Positions 39,901-54,198 of a DNA stretch of 64,000 nucleotides are shown here, piece by piece. The stretch comes from Litoditis marina (lineage: Eukaryota > Nematoda > Chromadorea > Rhabditida > Rhabditidae), in assembly GCA_964036275.1 (NCBI GenBank), contig OZ038438.1, forward strand, positions 930,001-994,000, written 5' to 3'. Position numbers and translations under genes: made by a program. The number at the start of each line of letters is the position of its first letter. The first letter of the stretch is position 1. Under the pieces are notes generated by a model. The model ran no database searches and was not told where the DNA came from. It saw only the letters and a program-made list of their open reading frames with translations.

Positions 39901-42611
39901 ATAGTAAGGTTATCCTTATTCGCGTACGATGTTCCACTTGTAATCACATCAATTTTCCGTAGGAGAGATACAAATACGCTAAAAACCACTTAGAGATATC
40001 ATGGGAGAAGAGACGCAGAGTGGATGTCTACCACATAGAAATGACATGGACTATACCTTAAGCGAACCAAACGGCAACGACTCCCAGTTGAGTTGGTGTG
40101 ACAGCTGTGGTTGACACATCATGGGAGGCTGCATCATGGAACAGTCGTTCGCCATCTCATATTCTTCCTAAACGTTGTTTTCATAATAATAAAAAGATAG
40201 TAATAAGAATAATGATACTGGAAATCTGAGTAATAGATGTTCGAACATCAAAAGATGCCCGTGAACTTAGTACTAACTTGCTGTTTTGTTCCAATTCCAG
40301 GCGAAACAACCAAAAAACTAAGCAACACGACAGTAAACATACCTTTATGAACGGCTGTTCTTGCTTGATGTACTCGTCTGATTTGAACGTTGGTTTATTT
40401 TCCATATTCCTGCTCATATCTAGAGTCTGAAAGAAGGAGAACATGATAAAACCGTATTATTTCTAAACAAGTTGTAGTTAGGTCATATTGATCAGAGGTG
40501 ATAATCAGAGTATGATAGAAGCGAAAGCGGGGAACTCTCGCCCGCAAGAGCGCAACCGGGTCAATTAGACAACTTTCGCTAGTGGGCAAACGAGGGCCAA
40601 AGTTGCGGAAATACACCGAGCTTATTCCTCTTATATAAGTTATATATAAATAATAAGTCGTGAACAGAACAACAAAGTGGATGAGCAGTTGTATTAAAAT
40701 ATAGAATGAACAAATAGTTCAAGATGATTTATGTTTTAGTTAATCAAACAGATCTTATTTAAACTATTCTGAAACTACATATTGTGTAGCAACACAGGAA
40801 GGAAGTAGTAATGCTAGTAGATAGTGAAAAGAAAGCAGAAATCATTAATGTAGTAGTAGATGTGCAACTCGAATGACTTGCACAGAAATGAGTGGGATGG
40901 GGTGGAAGTGTAGTAAATGTGCTGAATGTTGTTTCGTACTACTGGTGATTACAAAACACAACTGGCTGCCCTGAACCCGTTTTCTCGATAAGAGACTCAT
41001 GTCAATGAGATAAGCATTCGAGAACACCTAGGGGCATTCCAGGTATACTACACTAGTGACCTTACTATCTGTTTGCAACTATACATCGTACGAGACTAAC
41101 AGAAAAAGAAAACAAGCAGGTCGAGACTGCCACCCGACTCTGTCGCTTTCCCTGTCAATATTGTAGTTTGGTGTTCGAACAGGGAGTGAGAATGACCTCT
41201 CATTCACAATATTTGTTTGAGCGCTGAAGTAGAAAGTATAACAGAAGTGAGAGTGTGAGCTGCTTCGGGACGAACAAGAACAAGTTGTAAGCTACTCCGT
41301 TTTGCCCAGGTCACACTGCGGTGAGACGAGAGTCGCGTCTCGAAAACCTGTACCACCACCGTGCAACTATTCCATCACTGAGGTTGAATTTGGAGGTGGA
41401 GCGACGTTTTTACTTGAGAAGAAGATGCTTAAGTACCTTTAGGTATTTGCGATCATAATGAGGAAACTGCTAAAGTACCTGTGAAACTCTAAATGTAAAT
41501 GTTGAAAAAGCCTAAATATGTATTAAACAAGTAGTACCATCTAAGTTGCGCAATTGAATAGACAGGGAAACCAGTATTGTACTGGCGGTTGGCCGATGAC
41601 AAATACACCCTGGGGGAAAACTGATTTGACGCAAGCCGGTATTACGCTGCCTTCGAGAATGAATCGTCGAGAGTTTAAAGTGAAGACGGTAGAATAACAG
41701 ACGAAACGGGCACAAACGAGAAATGCCGCCTGGGGCGAGGGAACGAAAAACAAAAGTACACGTATTTGATCTTCAAGTTGTACGTATTCATGATGAAAAC
41801 CACCCATAATTTTTGATATGAAGCACATGTATTTGATCTACTAGTTTTTGCAAACAATTCATGGAGTGCGTGGCGTATTGCAATGCGTGAAACCCGTTAT
41901 CTCGAAGGTAAATTTCGATTCCCGATGAGATTTGATCTCGCTCGGATTTGTACTGTGCGACAGAAGAGATGATCACGTGCAAAAGGAAATATAGAAAGTT
42001 GGATGGAATACATTTAAGGACACAAATGCTACTAGAAGGTTATGCGTAGGATATGTATCCAACTCTCTGCCCCTCTCTATCTCTACTACTATGAAATCTA
42101 CTCGAGTTGGGACAAAGTGATGGGGAAGCAGAGAAAGTAGAGAAGTATCGTTTATGGAGAAGTGTAATCTCGATGCCATTGAATAGATGTAGTAGTCGAT
42201 TACATTGAGAACGCACGAGACCGGTCTGAAGACCGCGTTTCCCGGTTGTAAGCAAGCAGTCTGATCACACCCCCAGGCAATCTTGTATCACGCCTATATG
42301 AAAAACACAGCCACAAACCACGAAGTATTACAGCAACTGCGTTTCCGAGTGAACCGTCTGTTTTCGGTCTAATCTTACTGGGAGGTACTTATTGGGGGCT
42401 GGTATGCTGTGCGAAGGACCCCCCAGTGAGAAGACGTCTTGCGTAGTCCGAGTGAAAGTGAAAACGCAGTAGTCAGTCGACATTAACTGCGTTTATCTTC
42501 TAAAGGTAGACCTAAGTTGTGTTATTAACAGAAGAGACTCACCTTCAGGAAGTAAGGGTCGTTCCAGGAATTGTAGACACGAGAGGGGAAGTGTACCACT
42601 TGCTCGTACAT
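36922..42611 (-). CDS. SoxC: SoxC-family HMG-box transcription factor
   Basis: Ten exons join in phase to about 440 residues: 42543-42611, 40343-40426, 40057-40167, 39569-39730, 39017-39103, 38680-38804, 38203-38371, 37873-38041, 37323-37421, 36922-37170 (the 37873-38041 boundaries may be off by one base). The HMG box (residues 107-183) contains [39 protein letters not shown] and [15 protein letters not shown], all typical of SoxC (Sox4/11/12, nematode SEM-2). Two introns split the box, after SKQ and after HMQ. Outside it the protein is rich in Gln, Met, Pro and Ser, as for transactivation regions; the usual vertebrate SoxC C-terminal motif was not recognised. SoxC factors bind AACAAT-type sites and control progenitor and neuronal or mesodermal fates. 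The ATG was chosen as the first in frame; the two upstream introns are long. Confidence 0.92.
37641..37748. repeat. 108-bp repeat, copy 1 (SoxC intron)
   Basis: It matches 44782-44889 at all but one of 108 positions, then similarity stops abruptly on both sides. No terminal inverted repeats or target duplications are seen. Confidence 0.92.
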
Positions 42612-44781
42612 TGCAGCAAGTAATGACTAGTAGACCCGAGAACTACTGAGAGGGGAGTTAATGAGACTTGAACTTTCTATTAAAAGACAATTAACTGGAG
42701 CCGTTAGCGAAATGAGTGCACACCTGTTTGGGAAGAGAGCTTGCACGGTAATTATACGAATATTAGCGGTGACTCAAGGTTACGCCGATTGCAGATTGAA
42801 TGAATTCGTAATTAGCTGATACTCGAAACAGTGTTAGAGAAAAGTGAAGGAAGGATGAAGCAGATAGGATGAAGTTCGATTCGAGCTGTTGCTTGTTAGG
42901 TACACTCTGGTATGACTGATAATGACTGGTCTGCCTCATATCCTACTGTAGCCCCGCCCCCTTGCCTCTCCACGCTCCAATAGAGATGAAAGGCAAAAAG
43001 AGCATGTTAACCAGATACAGATGGAGATAAGCAAAGTTTTGATAATTGGGAGCGGCTGAAAGGCGACCGCTAATGTATACATAATGCATGGGGGGAAACA
43101 TTGCGCAACGCGGGGTTGCGCCTCTGCCTGTAGCAAGAGTAGGCACCACAAGTACTCGCCACCCCCTCTTAACAACTATGGCACCGTACAAAACAGTTAC
43201 GAGTTGTGAGTCCAGCTCACTCTGCAATTGAAACTCTGAAAACTTATAAAACTCAAAAAATTCGCTGATGATGAAAATATAAACGTTGCCAGCCAAATTA
43301 TGCGCGAAATCGTTTGAAAAAGAATATAATGAATAGAGCCTTTTTGAGTTTAACGTGAACTAGAGTTGTATTCAAAACAAGTACTAAATGTGTTCCACGC
43401 TCTGCATCATTTGAAACCGTGCTCTGGCCTTATTATATCGCCTACCTACGACGAGAAAGTATTTCCGCCACAGTTCGCTTTTTCATGCTACTTTTCCCTT
43501 TCGAAAAAAACTTTTCCACATGAACTGCAGATGCGATAAAATATTTGAGTCTTCCACTTTCCTGTATTGTGTTCAATTGAGAGTATACAGTCTAGTAATA
43601 TACAACTACAGAAAGTCTAATAATATTGTCACGTTAAATTTGAGGGTTATGCTGATGACCGATTGGTGCCAAATGAATAATGTCTACGACTGGATTAGCA
43701 TGCAATTCAACAAATCAGAATAATGATACGGAAATGGCGAGCAAATGATGAATGCCTGACAATTGTGACGATGAAGACGGAGTAAACGTACAAGTAAAAG
43801 TGAAATTTCGTTGTATTGCAAAAGGCGATTGGTGGCTATTGGGATGGAAATGGAGAGCGAATAGGAGAAAGTGTTGCAGGTACATGAATCCCTACGGGAG
43901 CGGTATGAGATACGATCTCAAAGGACAAGAGATGACAACTTTGATAAAAAAATGAACCGCGCAAGGGTGGCACGCGACGAGCAGTCATTTTCTCCGGAAA
44001 GTTGATGATTAGCAGGCAATGTTCTCGGTTTCCTCAAAGTTCGGATGGTTTCCGATACTCAAGTGGTTGCACAACTTTTATCACACAAGTGAAACACTTA
44101 CTGATGCCTGTTCAACATGAATGTTTTCCTGAAAAAAGTGCGGCGATGAGGGTTGTGAATGTGCGCGAGTCGTGCAAAAACGAGGGTATGGCTACAGTAG
44201 GGGATAGACCCCTAGACTCCACCCCCTTCTCCCTCCGCCCATCCGCTCTCTGCCTCTCCTACTTTAGCGTGCTCTCTCGTGCTGTCTGACCAGGCTGGCG
44301 CCAAACCGTCAACGTGAATTGAAACATCTGGAGAGACTGTCAGGGAATGCGACGTAAATCATGATGCCCAAAAAATAGTTCACAAAAATGTGAGGGTCCA
44401 GACGCCCACAGAACATGGGCAACGTCCGAAATATGGGTGAAAGTGTGCTGCAACATACATACACGATAGATAGTTTTTGCCACCTCCAGTCACACTTTTG
44501 GTGCCATGAATAAACAGAAGATTTGTACACAGTAGTAGGTTTGCACAGGATGTAGAAAGTTGTTTAGGTATTATTAGTATGGTCCCAGCTGGAAGTTACA
44601 CCTCCTAATTATGATACGTGAGGTGTGAGGTTGCACAGAGAATGACGACCTGCAAATACAAACATCATCCACACAACCTACACCTGTCGGTGGAGAGAAT
44701 GACAAGGTTGACAGTTACAATCTCACAATGTGAAGTTACAATGTTCTTGTTTTTGGTTGTTTAAGAAAGCTCTACAGTCTC

Positions 44782-44889
44782 AATATTTGGAGCGATTGGA
44801 GGATTAACAGTAGTAGGTGTATACAGGGTGGCAAGTACTCTTGAGACTAATCGCGAAGATACACAACTATATCCCGCTGGCAATACGAG
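44782..44889. repeat. 108-bp repeat, copy 2 (upstream of SoxC)
   Basis: It is in the same orientation as copy 1 at 37641-37748. On the minus strand both copies are open through 36 codons, and the single difference is synonymous (CTG versus CTA). Confidence 0.92.
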
Positions 44890-47800
44890 ACCACTAGAGT
44901 AGTGGGGGTGATAACAACATAATTGAGTCCTATTTTCCCTAAGTTGGTGCTCAATTTCTATTTGGAAACCGGCTGTATGCAACTTTACACCTACTCGACA
45001 GAAATAGCGGTAGGCTTTGAGCACATGTTTCAAGTACATTGTCTAGCACCAAACATCATAGGTACCGAAGGCACCTATAGTGAGAAGCTGATAGGAAGCG
45101 AAATAGTGCGTACTACGAGGAGAGGCAGACTTGTAAGAAGAAGCTCTAGAGTGGATCGGATGCAAATAAGGGTAAACAAATACAGTAGGGAGGGTCAGCT
45201 CGCTGCGGGTACCCAGGTACTGTAGAACTGTTTGGACGAATGCCAGATTATCCGGCCAAACACTAACTCTAACACGTCTACCGGAAATTCATGATACTTA
45301 TAGGCCGGGATTGGTTATGGCACACTCTAAATACAATCTATATTAAAAACACATAGAATTTGTTAAATAACGCCCTCACTTGTGGAACTAGCTATTTTCG
45401 CTTACAAACACAGTGTTGGAGTGTGACAACTGTAATAGTTGTTTCGCGAGTGGTCATCCATTTTCGAAGTACATGTATTGGTTCTTAACTGATTTAAAGC
45501 AAAGTATTGAAGCATAATTTGATGAACGTCGGTATTCTCTGTGTTTAAGAAATATACAGCAGACTCTCAAATCGGAGTAATCTAGTATAGGAGAAAGTAA
45601 CCCAGTATCAGTGAATGTACGTTCTTGATGTAGAGATATAGGAGGGAATACGAGAAATACGAGAAGAAGGTAATGAGAGGGCTCTTGAGAGAAAAGGCCG
45701 AAAGAGCAACACACGCATTGCTAATCCTCGAAAGGCTGGCATTATGCTAGGTGTGGCGGCAGATGAAAGGTGGACCACCCTCGATGGTGGCAAGCACCAC
45801 TTCAGAATACCGCACTCTTCTGGCACGGAAGCCGGGTCTTCGCCCCGTTTCACCCAGCCGTAGACACACAAAGTACACAGCCAAACTTTCATATGTGTTT
45901 TGTAACGAACAGTCTTCACTGAAACCAGTCTAGTCGTCTGTACTAAGGAAAGTACAGAAACGGATATGAAACAAGTAGAGCTTTTTGAGTACGCTTACAT
46001 GTCAAAAACCGGCAGAAAAAAATGTATACGGTAAGGGACCACGTGAGTATAAAACGTCACATACTACAACTATTGTGAGATATGAGGCGGAGGTCTGTGA
46101 TGAAGTAAATTAAACGGAGCACGTTTGTAATATTTGACTACTGTGGGGAGTGGGAAGCAGCGAATGATTAGTTCGAGACTGACGTGAAGCTTGTGATACA
46201 CGGTGTACACTCTTTCGAGATTACACATACGTTCTTGAATTCGAATGAAAACCAGCTTTGTCATGTAAAAAGCGACAGACGAGAAAACGTGACTACACAA
46301 AATACAGTGGCGAAAACGGTCTTCAGATCAAAAAAGAGGTTTGCCACAAAATGCGCCTATGAATAGAAAACAGGCCGAACAAAAGTTGGTTCACGTGTTG
46401 TTTCACTGTTGAAACTTTTTGTAAACTGTGTTGCAATAGTGCGTAGATGAAAGATGATTCGAATATATCGAAAATCTCGCCTCGGGTACAAACCTGCTAT
46501 CCCGAATCTATTGATTGACCTCTTTAGGATCACTACCCAGAACAAGCTGCAGCAAATAAAATATGTGAACTGTTTTCACAAAAGAAGATCTCATCAACAT
46601 TCAATTCAAGTGGCATTAAGCAACTGAGCTTGAGCAAAAAGTCTTCCAGTTAGCCACTGTAAATGCTGGCAAAACGAGTAGCAAACAGATCCTCACAGTT
46701 TATCACGTTTTTCATTGTTTCTTTTTGCTCTTAGTTAGAGAGTAGAGAGTCTTAGTTAGAGACTCATCGTATTCCTATCAAAACCGAACCATACAAGTGA
46801 CAACTAGTTGTTAGGTACCGGTTGAACTTGATACGTCGTATAGTAGCGATTCGAAGGAAACGAATTCAAAAACCGTTATCAGGTACTGCAAATAAAGACT
46901 AGAAATAACGCCAAACCATGTCTAAAGTGCTGATAAGGAAGATAGACGGAATAAATTGGCAAAAAAGGCAGATGATCTCGTAAATACTATATGTGGTTCA
47001 GATCAGAACAACACTAGCGGGAATAGACCAACTGGGAAACAACATGGAGACTACTGGACAAACCAAAATAACTGGGCAAGGTAGTTATTCCAACTACTTG
47101 CATTATGAAACACTAACTCATGCAAGGAAGTTGTGTCATGTGGATAAAAGAGAACTGTTCCAAGTTTTGCTAAAAAGTAAAGATTGGATAGAAACACGTA
47201 TGTTTAAATGATTTTGAAACGAAGACATTATCACTTGAAATGAAGACCTGATAAAGTAAAACAGTGCTGGACGTATTCAAGATAAAACTAGAGAAGAACA
47301 TAAAATGTGTGAAGGAGTGAGAAGTGAATAAGACATTGAGAGAGTTGAAGAAAAGGAAACGAATTTCGGAACTTGTCAAAAATAAGAGATATTAGGTTGT
47401 ATATTTGAAATTTTTTAATGTCTTACTGAGCACATTAAACTAAAACTAAAAAGAAGAGAGGGCGAAGAACACATATTTAGAGCAAGATCACGTGAGTGAA
47501 CGTGAACGGCGCTGAAAACGTGTTTGTGAGGGAAGGCGTGACGAGCGTGAACTGGGCACGGTAGCAGGTTGAAAGTGTGCAGATGGAGTGAGATGGTGTG
47601 TCCTGATATGGGGATATTGCGCCAAGTATTGCGTGGATAGCCAGAGACGACCTATTGATGACAGTCTCAGCAACAGGTGCAGCCCCTAAATGTGACGGAA
47701 TTCCATTACACGCTCTCCATCTCCTATTTCGAGTGACAGATAATGTGCTGGTTACTCACATCACCTCTAAAGGTTCATTTCCTCATTCTCAAAAGAAAGT

Positions 47801-49256
47801 TGAGATTTGTGGGAAAAAAACTGGTAGTCGCAAGTTTTATTAGATTTCTCAATATCCCCGCACTTTGCTCAGCTCATTGAGAGTAAGTTAAGATTGTGAT
47901 TCTATGTTATTTTGGACAACCCACTTTCTCAGATAGAAACCAAATGTTACTCGTAATCAAACCGTCTTGTTGATGTGAACTAGTTACCGCACGCCCACTG
48001 TTCTAAAGCAACTTTGACTTTTGCACTACAAGTGTGAAACTGATATTCCATATAAATACAAAAGGTTGAGGTCCCAAATGTACCACCCTAAGTTTCATAT
48101 GAACATTCAGACACAGGTAACTTCCGAAATAAAGCTTCCGATAGTTTCAATTCAAATAACTGAGTTTCTTCGAAAAAATTTCGCACGAAGAGCTACATGA
48201 GTTTCACAGTCGAGTGAGGATGCATTTCGAAACAGCGTTCGCGCCAAGAGTGAGCCAACTCGTTTCCGCCAATTGAATGGCTAAATGGGTTGTATGGGTG
48301 TTCGTGTGCTACTGTAGACAGCGTAATAGGTTGTGGATGATGGCACGCGCCTTGCCACTCTCAGGGTCACATTTCAAATGATTCGTTGGCGTTCGCAACA
48401 CAGCCGGCTACCGTTTTTTGCATGGAAAAAACAAGCATGATCGGAGCAAAACAGAGAAAAAGTGTTCCGTTCTGTAGGTATGCTTCTTCTCATGTGAGCT
48501 GAAGTAGGAGAAAGAAGCACAAGACTAGACAAACGTAAGCACACTCACACCTAATACATCATAAATTACTGATTCAGACCGTAATTCCTCAATACTTTAG
48601 TCCCATCACATCGTCTTCTGTGTTCGTTGCAATGGATGAGCTTGACGGTGGGGCCATCAGAGTGTTGTTTTCAATCGTGTTTATAAGATTTACTTCATCA
48701 TCACAAAAAGAACGTGAAAACGTGTATGTAATAAGAAGCAGTTCGCTCGGCGAGCCCGGTGCATGTCATATTAGTAAAATGTTATCTGAGTATAGATATG
48801 ATCGACGACAGGTGCCACTCTCAATTACCGTATACCTGACTGCAATAACTAATTGTGTGTTTAGCGATGCTGCTGTAAATCTGCTCTAATCGGAAACACG
48901 ACTGCTAACTATGGGGAAGAGGTGTGAACACGCATAAGCAGACTAAGTGCGTGCCTTGGGGATGCTTTCGAATTAGAGACGCAAATGAGATGGCTACCGT
49001 AACCCAACTTGCATGAGACTCGCTGTTCTCGCAAAACCACAGTAATACAACAATGTTTTGTCTTCGGAACCATCTCTAACAAAACCATCGAAATCAAAAA
49101 AAAAGATAATCATCGCTCATTTAGAAAGAGACAAGCATGTGTACATAGTAAAGTGGCAGTCGGATGTGCAGAAGGGAGTATGATGATCATTTTATATATT
49201 AGGTTATTTATTTGAACAAAATATATTGTGTCACTAGGACGTTTTGGGTGTTATAA

Positions 49257-49355
49257 TTATATGAATGTGCTCAGTAAAAGATGTACTTAAAAATCGTTTC
49301 GACCCTGATTCAAGAATCTTTTTGAGTACATCTTTTACTGAGCACATTCATATAA
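49257..49355. repeat. Fold-back element with 36-bp arms
   Basis: The arms 49257-49292 and 49320-49355 are inverted copies with one mismatch (core GAATGTGCTCAGTAAAAGAT) around a 27-base loop. The 15-mer ATGATCATTTTATAT occurs at 49184-49198 and again at 49355-49369, flanking the unit. Confidence 0.85.
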
Positions 49356-49779
49356 TGATCATTTTATATTTCATTGTTGTGTTTCGTTTCGTGAACAAGT
49401 CGTTGCCCACCAATAGGCAATAGGCTGGTAGATGTGTACAACTGACCACTATTACGCTATTTGGAGCAAACTCCCGACCTCTACTTTATAGTCCATAAAG
49501 CATACACCTGGTTGGACAAAATTTATGACATGTCATTGTATAACTGACTCATCGTCACGTTTTACAATCCACAGGGGATACAGAGTACCGGAAATACGAT
49601 ACACACTTCCGATGAATTGAGGACTTTTGGGTTTTGGAAGAGTATATGATCTTCCGTTGAGAATATTATTGATAATTTGTGAATGAATTGAAGATACGAA
49701 ACAAGTCATTGTGTTGTAAGATTATAATCATTTTGAGCTCTTCCAGCTCGAAAGTGGCAAAACGATCGGCCAGTCGACA

Positions 49780-49799
49780 ATATATATATATATATATAT
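49780..49799. repeat. (TA)n microsatellite
   Basis: About ten TA units are uninterrupted here. Confidence 0.9.
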
Positions 49800-52700
49800 T
49801 CATACACTAAATAAGTTGAAAGTTACGTAATCAGCGGGTCGTCTACGTTCAAATGAGTAGTCATAACTGATTCGTGAAGTCAAAAGGTTCGATCCCAAAC
49901 TATAGCAAACTTCTAAGAAAAACTCAGATGGGAATTGCGACAAAGAAACCGTTAAAGATGTTGTAAATGGAGTCGTTCTATAGACCTCAGTAATTACAGT
50001 GCAATTTGGACACAATAGTAGAGTTTGCGCCGCACGATGCGGTACCTTTCAAGCCGAATCTACAGTCCCACAATTACACAGGAAAGAAAGAAGATTGACA
50101 GTATTACAGGAACCGTTTTCGTTCTGAGTATAGGCCACTACTAGGCTGGAAACTGAATACCAGAGATTTTCAATTGAAGTTTGGGTCATTGCATCCAATC
50201 AACTATATAAGTCAATAAACACGTGGTTTCGAGAAACGTGAGAATTGACCGAAAACTAAAACGTGTTTCTACTGTTATGAGTAGTTTTGAGGTGCGTTCA
50301 AAACCCGTGTTCAAATTGCTTTGTGAAAAGCCAAACACTACCACTTTCGAGGTTAGAAATTCAATGAATCTAATGAACAGTGTCTATCACACTGAGAAAT
50401 CGGTACGAAGACAGTGGGTTTGCGAGAAACAGAAACAAGGCACAATCACATAGTTACTGACACAGAAACCCTGAATTGGTCAGATCAGTTACGGGTACTT
50501 GGTCGGATCAGCCCTTTCATTACTGTTCTTTATTAGTGATTGAAAACTGTCTAATGAGAAGAGGTAAGTTCAGATAACATCTTATAGGGACTCCAGAATG
50601 AATTGAGTGTGGTGAAATTCTGGCAGTCTGCCAGTGGGTTGACAGAAAACGAAGGGGTGGCTTCCAAATGGCCTGTGCTCGGCGAAAAAACCAAGTGGTC
50701 AGTACCACAATCAATACGAAAAACGACTGCAGACACAACATATGCTAATGAAGTAGTAAAGAAAAGAGGAGGTACCAGATAGTGGCCAGTGTGAAAACGA
50801 GGCAACTGTCTACACACGACACATGAATCACAATCGCCACACCACGTATCGGCTAAGGTAAACTGTATATCGCGTTAGGGGTAAGCTTATTCGTTAAGAA
50901 TGTGTTCGCTCTAAAACCGCAGAACCGAAAAACGATTTGCTCTCATTCGGGTGCCTTCAACCAGATTAATTCTCTCAGCTACAGGCTCCGGTTACTGCTT
51001 TGGTTCCTTTCCTTTTGCGAGTATTACTGCTTCTGAGACTGATATATAGTTCAAATAGAAAACATGAGAAACGCTTTCGACGGAGCTTTGGCGGTTGCTT
51101 TTGCTTCTCAGTCAGCGCAGACATCCATACGGTACTTGTTTTCGAGCAGGCGATGAAAATTCGGAACGCGCCACACTTTTTGCGGGGCCATGGGAAAGAG
51201 GAATGCGCATTGTAAGCATAGTACCATCGCAACAGTTCACATATTCAACCCTTGGTGAGAGTGTGAAACTGGCGAAATTTGTCAGAACAGAAGAGGAGTG
51301 AATCATTGATTGAATTGTAGCAAGCAGCCGACCACATCGGGACAGAAAATAACCTCTTACTCGTAACCGATTTTGACCTTGCCACATCAAAGTTGGTTAT
51401 CACAAACAGCTACCAGGTATATCACTCTTCTTTCAGCAAAAAAACTAAACCATAATAATAATAATAATAATATTAATATCCGTCATGTGGAACTAATGGG
51501 AGCTGCATATATTTGCAATTGACGTTTTCTCATTGTAACTGACCAAAAATACCTTGTAGAAGTAGATAGTTGTTTAAATAGGCGAGTGGATCAACTGAAA
51601 TGAATGACAACTTTTCAGCACTGTCAGCATTTTCTTTTAGCTGTTTTGCATGCGAAAATGATTTGTTGAGGTGCGAGCTGGTTCCAAAAACGAGACAACT
51701 CGTCACATAAAACACTTTTTAATGATCGTTCCGAAGAAGAAACACGAACATGGGGGGTCTGCCTGAGATAGGTGAAAAGCGAGACCATCAACAATATTCC
51801 CCTCTCAATAACACTGGCAAGCAGTTGGATGTTTTCTCATTTCTAAGATTCCAACACACTTCATTCTATAGTACACTAAAGTACACACTATGATCTAAAA
51901 ACGTGAAATAAACGAGAGGAAGCGTGATCGACTTCCAAATGATTACAAAAACCAACCTCAGCTCACTGTCGTATTTCGAATACTTGGATTTTTTGAAACC
52001 CTCCAACTTCCCTTAGAGAAAATGTTCCCCAAAATTATTCACACCTTTTTCATTCCTCTACCATTCACTGAAAAACCCTAGATTCTCCACGAAACCAAAT
52101 GGGCACTAGCTTGAAGTACTACGGTGGTTAGAGATGATTAGCTTGCGTGGAGTGCTAGCAACATAGCAGCTGTCCTAAAGCCCACTAGACCTGATTCAAA
52201 TTGAAGTCCATAGACTAATGTTATTTCAACACAGACGTGTTTGGCATTCCTCCTACAGTATCTGTAATTGAATATATTTACTCCCAAAATCGAGATTAGA
52301 TTCTATTTCTTTGAAAATGTACTGAAAGTGACTTTAAAAAACTATATTCTGATGCAGTTTCAGATTAAGTTCATCCGACTGTTTTTCCAGATATGGATAC
52401 AAAACTGTAACATCTCGATAACTTGGTGAAAGTTTCAGCATGTTACTATGTGAGAGGGGAATGTGAATAATAAAGCGTCATGTAATCTGTTGATTGAACA
52501 CGGCCATAAATTGTGTGTCGGCGCGTCGGATCGCGTGTCTGATCTAGTACGGGCGACGGTGCCGTGGGGCTGCGGGGGGTCCGCGCGAACAGAAAAGCGC
52601 CGCCATGACTTATCACTACCATCTACGTGCGCCTTACGACTCATTAAAGGTACGCGGCAACCGGAATATGGACGCACTTCGGTAGGAGCACACGCCAATG

Positions 52701-54088
52701 AGGACGCAAACAACCTCTAATCGGTCAACTCGCGAAACTAGAAAGTTAAATGAGAGATTTCCACTGGAGAGTTCGTGCATAACCTAGATTGTTGCGCTAG
52801 GCGTTGATTTGCACGTTTGTTAGTCGACTCACATTTTTTCGTGGGAAGAAAGGACAATATACAGTTCTCAGACGAAATACTGAATGGAGTCTCTCATTAG
52901 GTGTTGTGAAACCTCATTCCAACAGAAAGTTTTTAGGATTGGAAACACAGCAACAAGAAAACGCATTCTAGGTGACACATTATTTTCTTTCATTTCGAGC
53001 GTAGTCAATGAATATTTTGCTGTAGCTAATAGATGGAGTTGTATGGTCGGCTTGTAAAAGAGAGAGGGAAACATAAACAAGACAAGTACCATATGGAACC
53101 GTCATATATACATCGCGCCTCACGGAGATTGTATTTGTTTTATGGGGATGTAAACCAGCAAGTGTGCCACATATTGAAAGCAACCAGAGCAGTTCAAACC
53201 GAGACGGTTTGTTATCGACATGGTTGATCACGCTACACAACAAATAGTTCCGAAAAGAGTTCAGTTTTTCGTGGGAACAAGTAAGAAATTGATAGAACGG
53301 CTGTGAATTCAGAGTATGCTGAGGAAATGAACGTATTCATATAGGAACTCGGGAAGATACGGCAAACCGTTGGCCGCCCGTTTTTTGACCGTATAGGATC
53401 GAAAACAAACAGAATGTGGTGCGGGAGTGGACATTGCGAGTGCTCCAGAGACACGCACGAAACAAGGAACAGCGACGATCGTAGATTGGGAAATAGCTAT
53501 CACCTCCCCAGGCTCTAGTGCCTAACCAACTTGTCATTATTCAACACAAGACCACTATCTAAACCACTGAGTTCTGATTAGTACAGAAATGAACTTGAAA
53601 AACAGTAAGCTGACGAGAAACTTTATAAAAGTTTGATTTCCACAGAAACGAGTCAAACTTGAGTTCTCACAAACATGTGATTCAAAACTTGGGGATGCAA
53701 AAAAGACAGGTTGTTTCAGAGAGTCTGTGAAATGTGAGCGAAAAGTGAGAAACTTCATTTCGAAGAGTGTTTTGAATGAAATATGATTCTGCTATTTGAC
53801 AACTACACAGTTGCACAAAAGATTGTTTGAAGAAGGAAAAACTGACTGTTGCCAACCTAAAGTTTCACAAAGAGTACAAAAGAAAGAGTGACAAGATGAT
53901 AAACAAACAAACAAACAAAGCTCAACGACAAACAAACAAACAAACAAACCTCAGAGGTAAATTTGCCAACATGCACAACAATTGGGATAGTTTACTACAA
54001 CACGCCTACGATTTTGTAGTATGATCGAAGTTTAGAATGAAAATAGTATGTTTCTTTCATTCATCTATAAACATCTATCTGAACCACT

Positions 54089-54198
<110 letters not shown>

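Noticed and set aside
49820..49910. Possible tRNA, because of GGTTCGATCCC near 49886
   Set aside because: No matching A box or foldable acceptor and anticodon stems were found.
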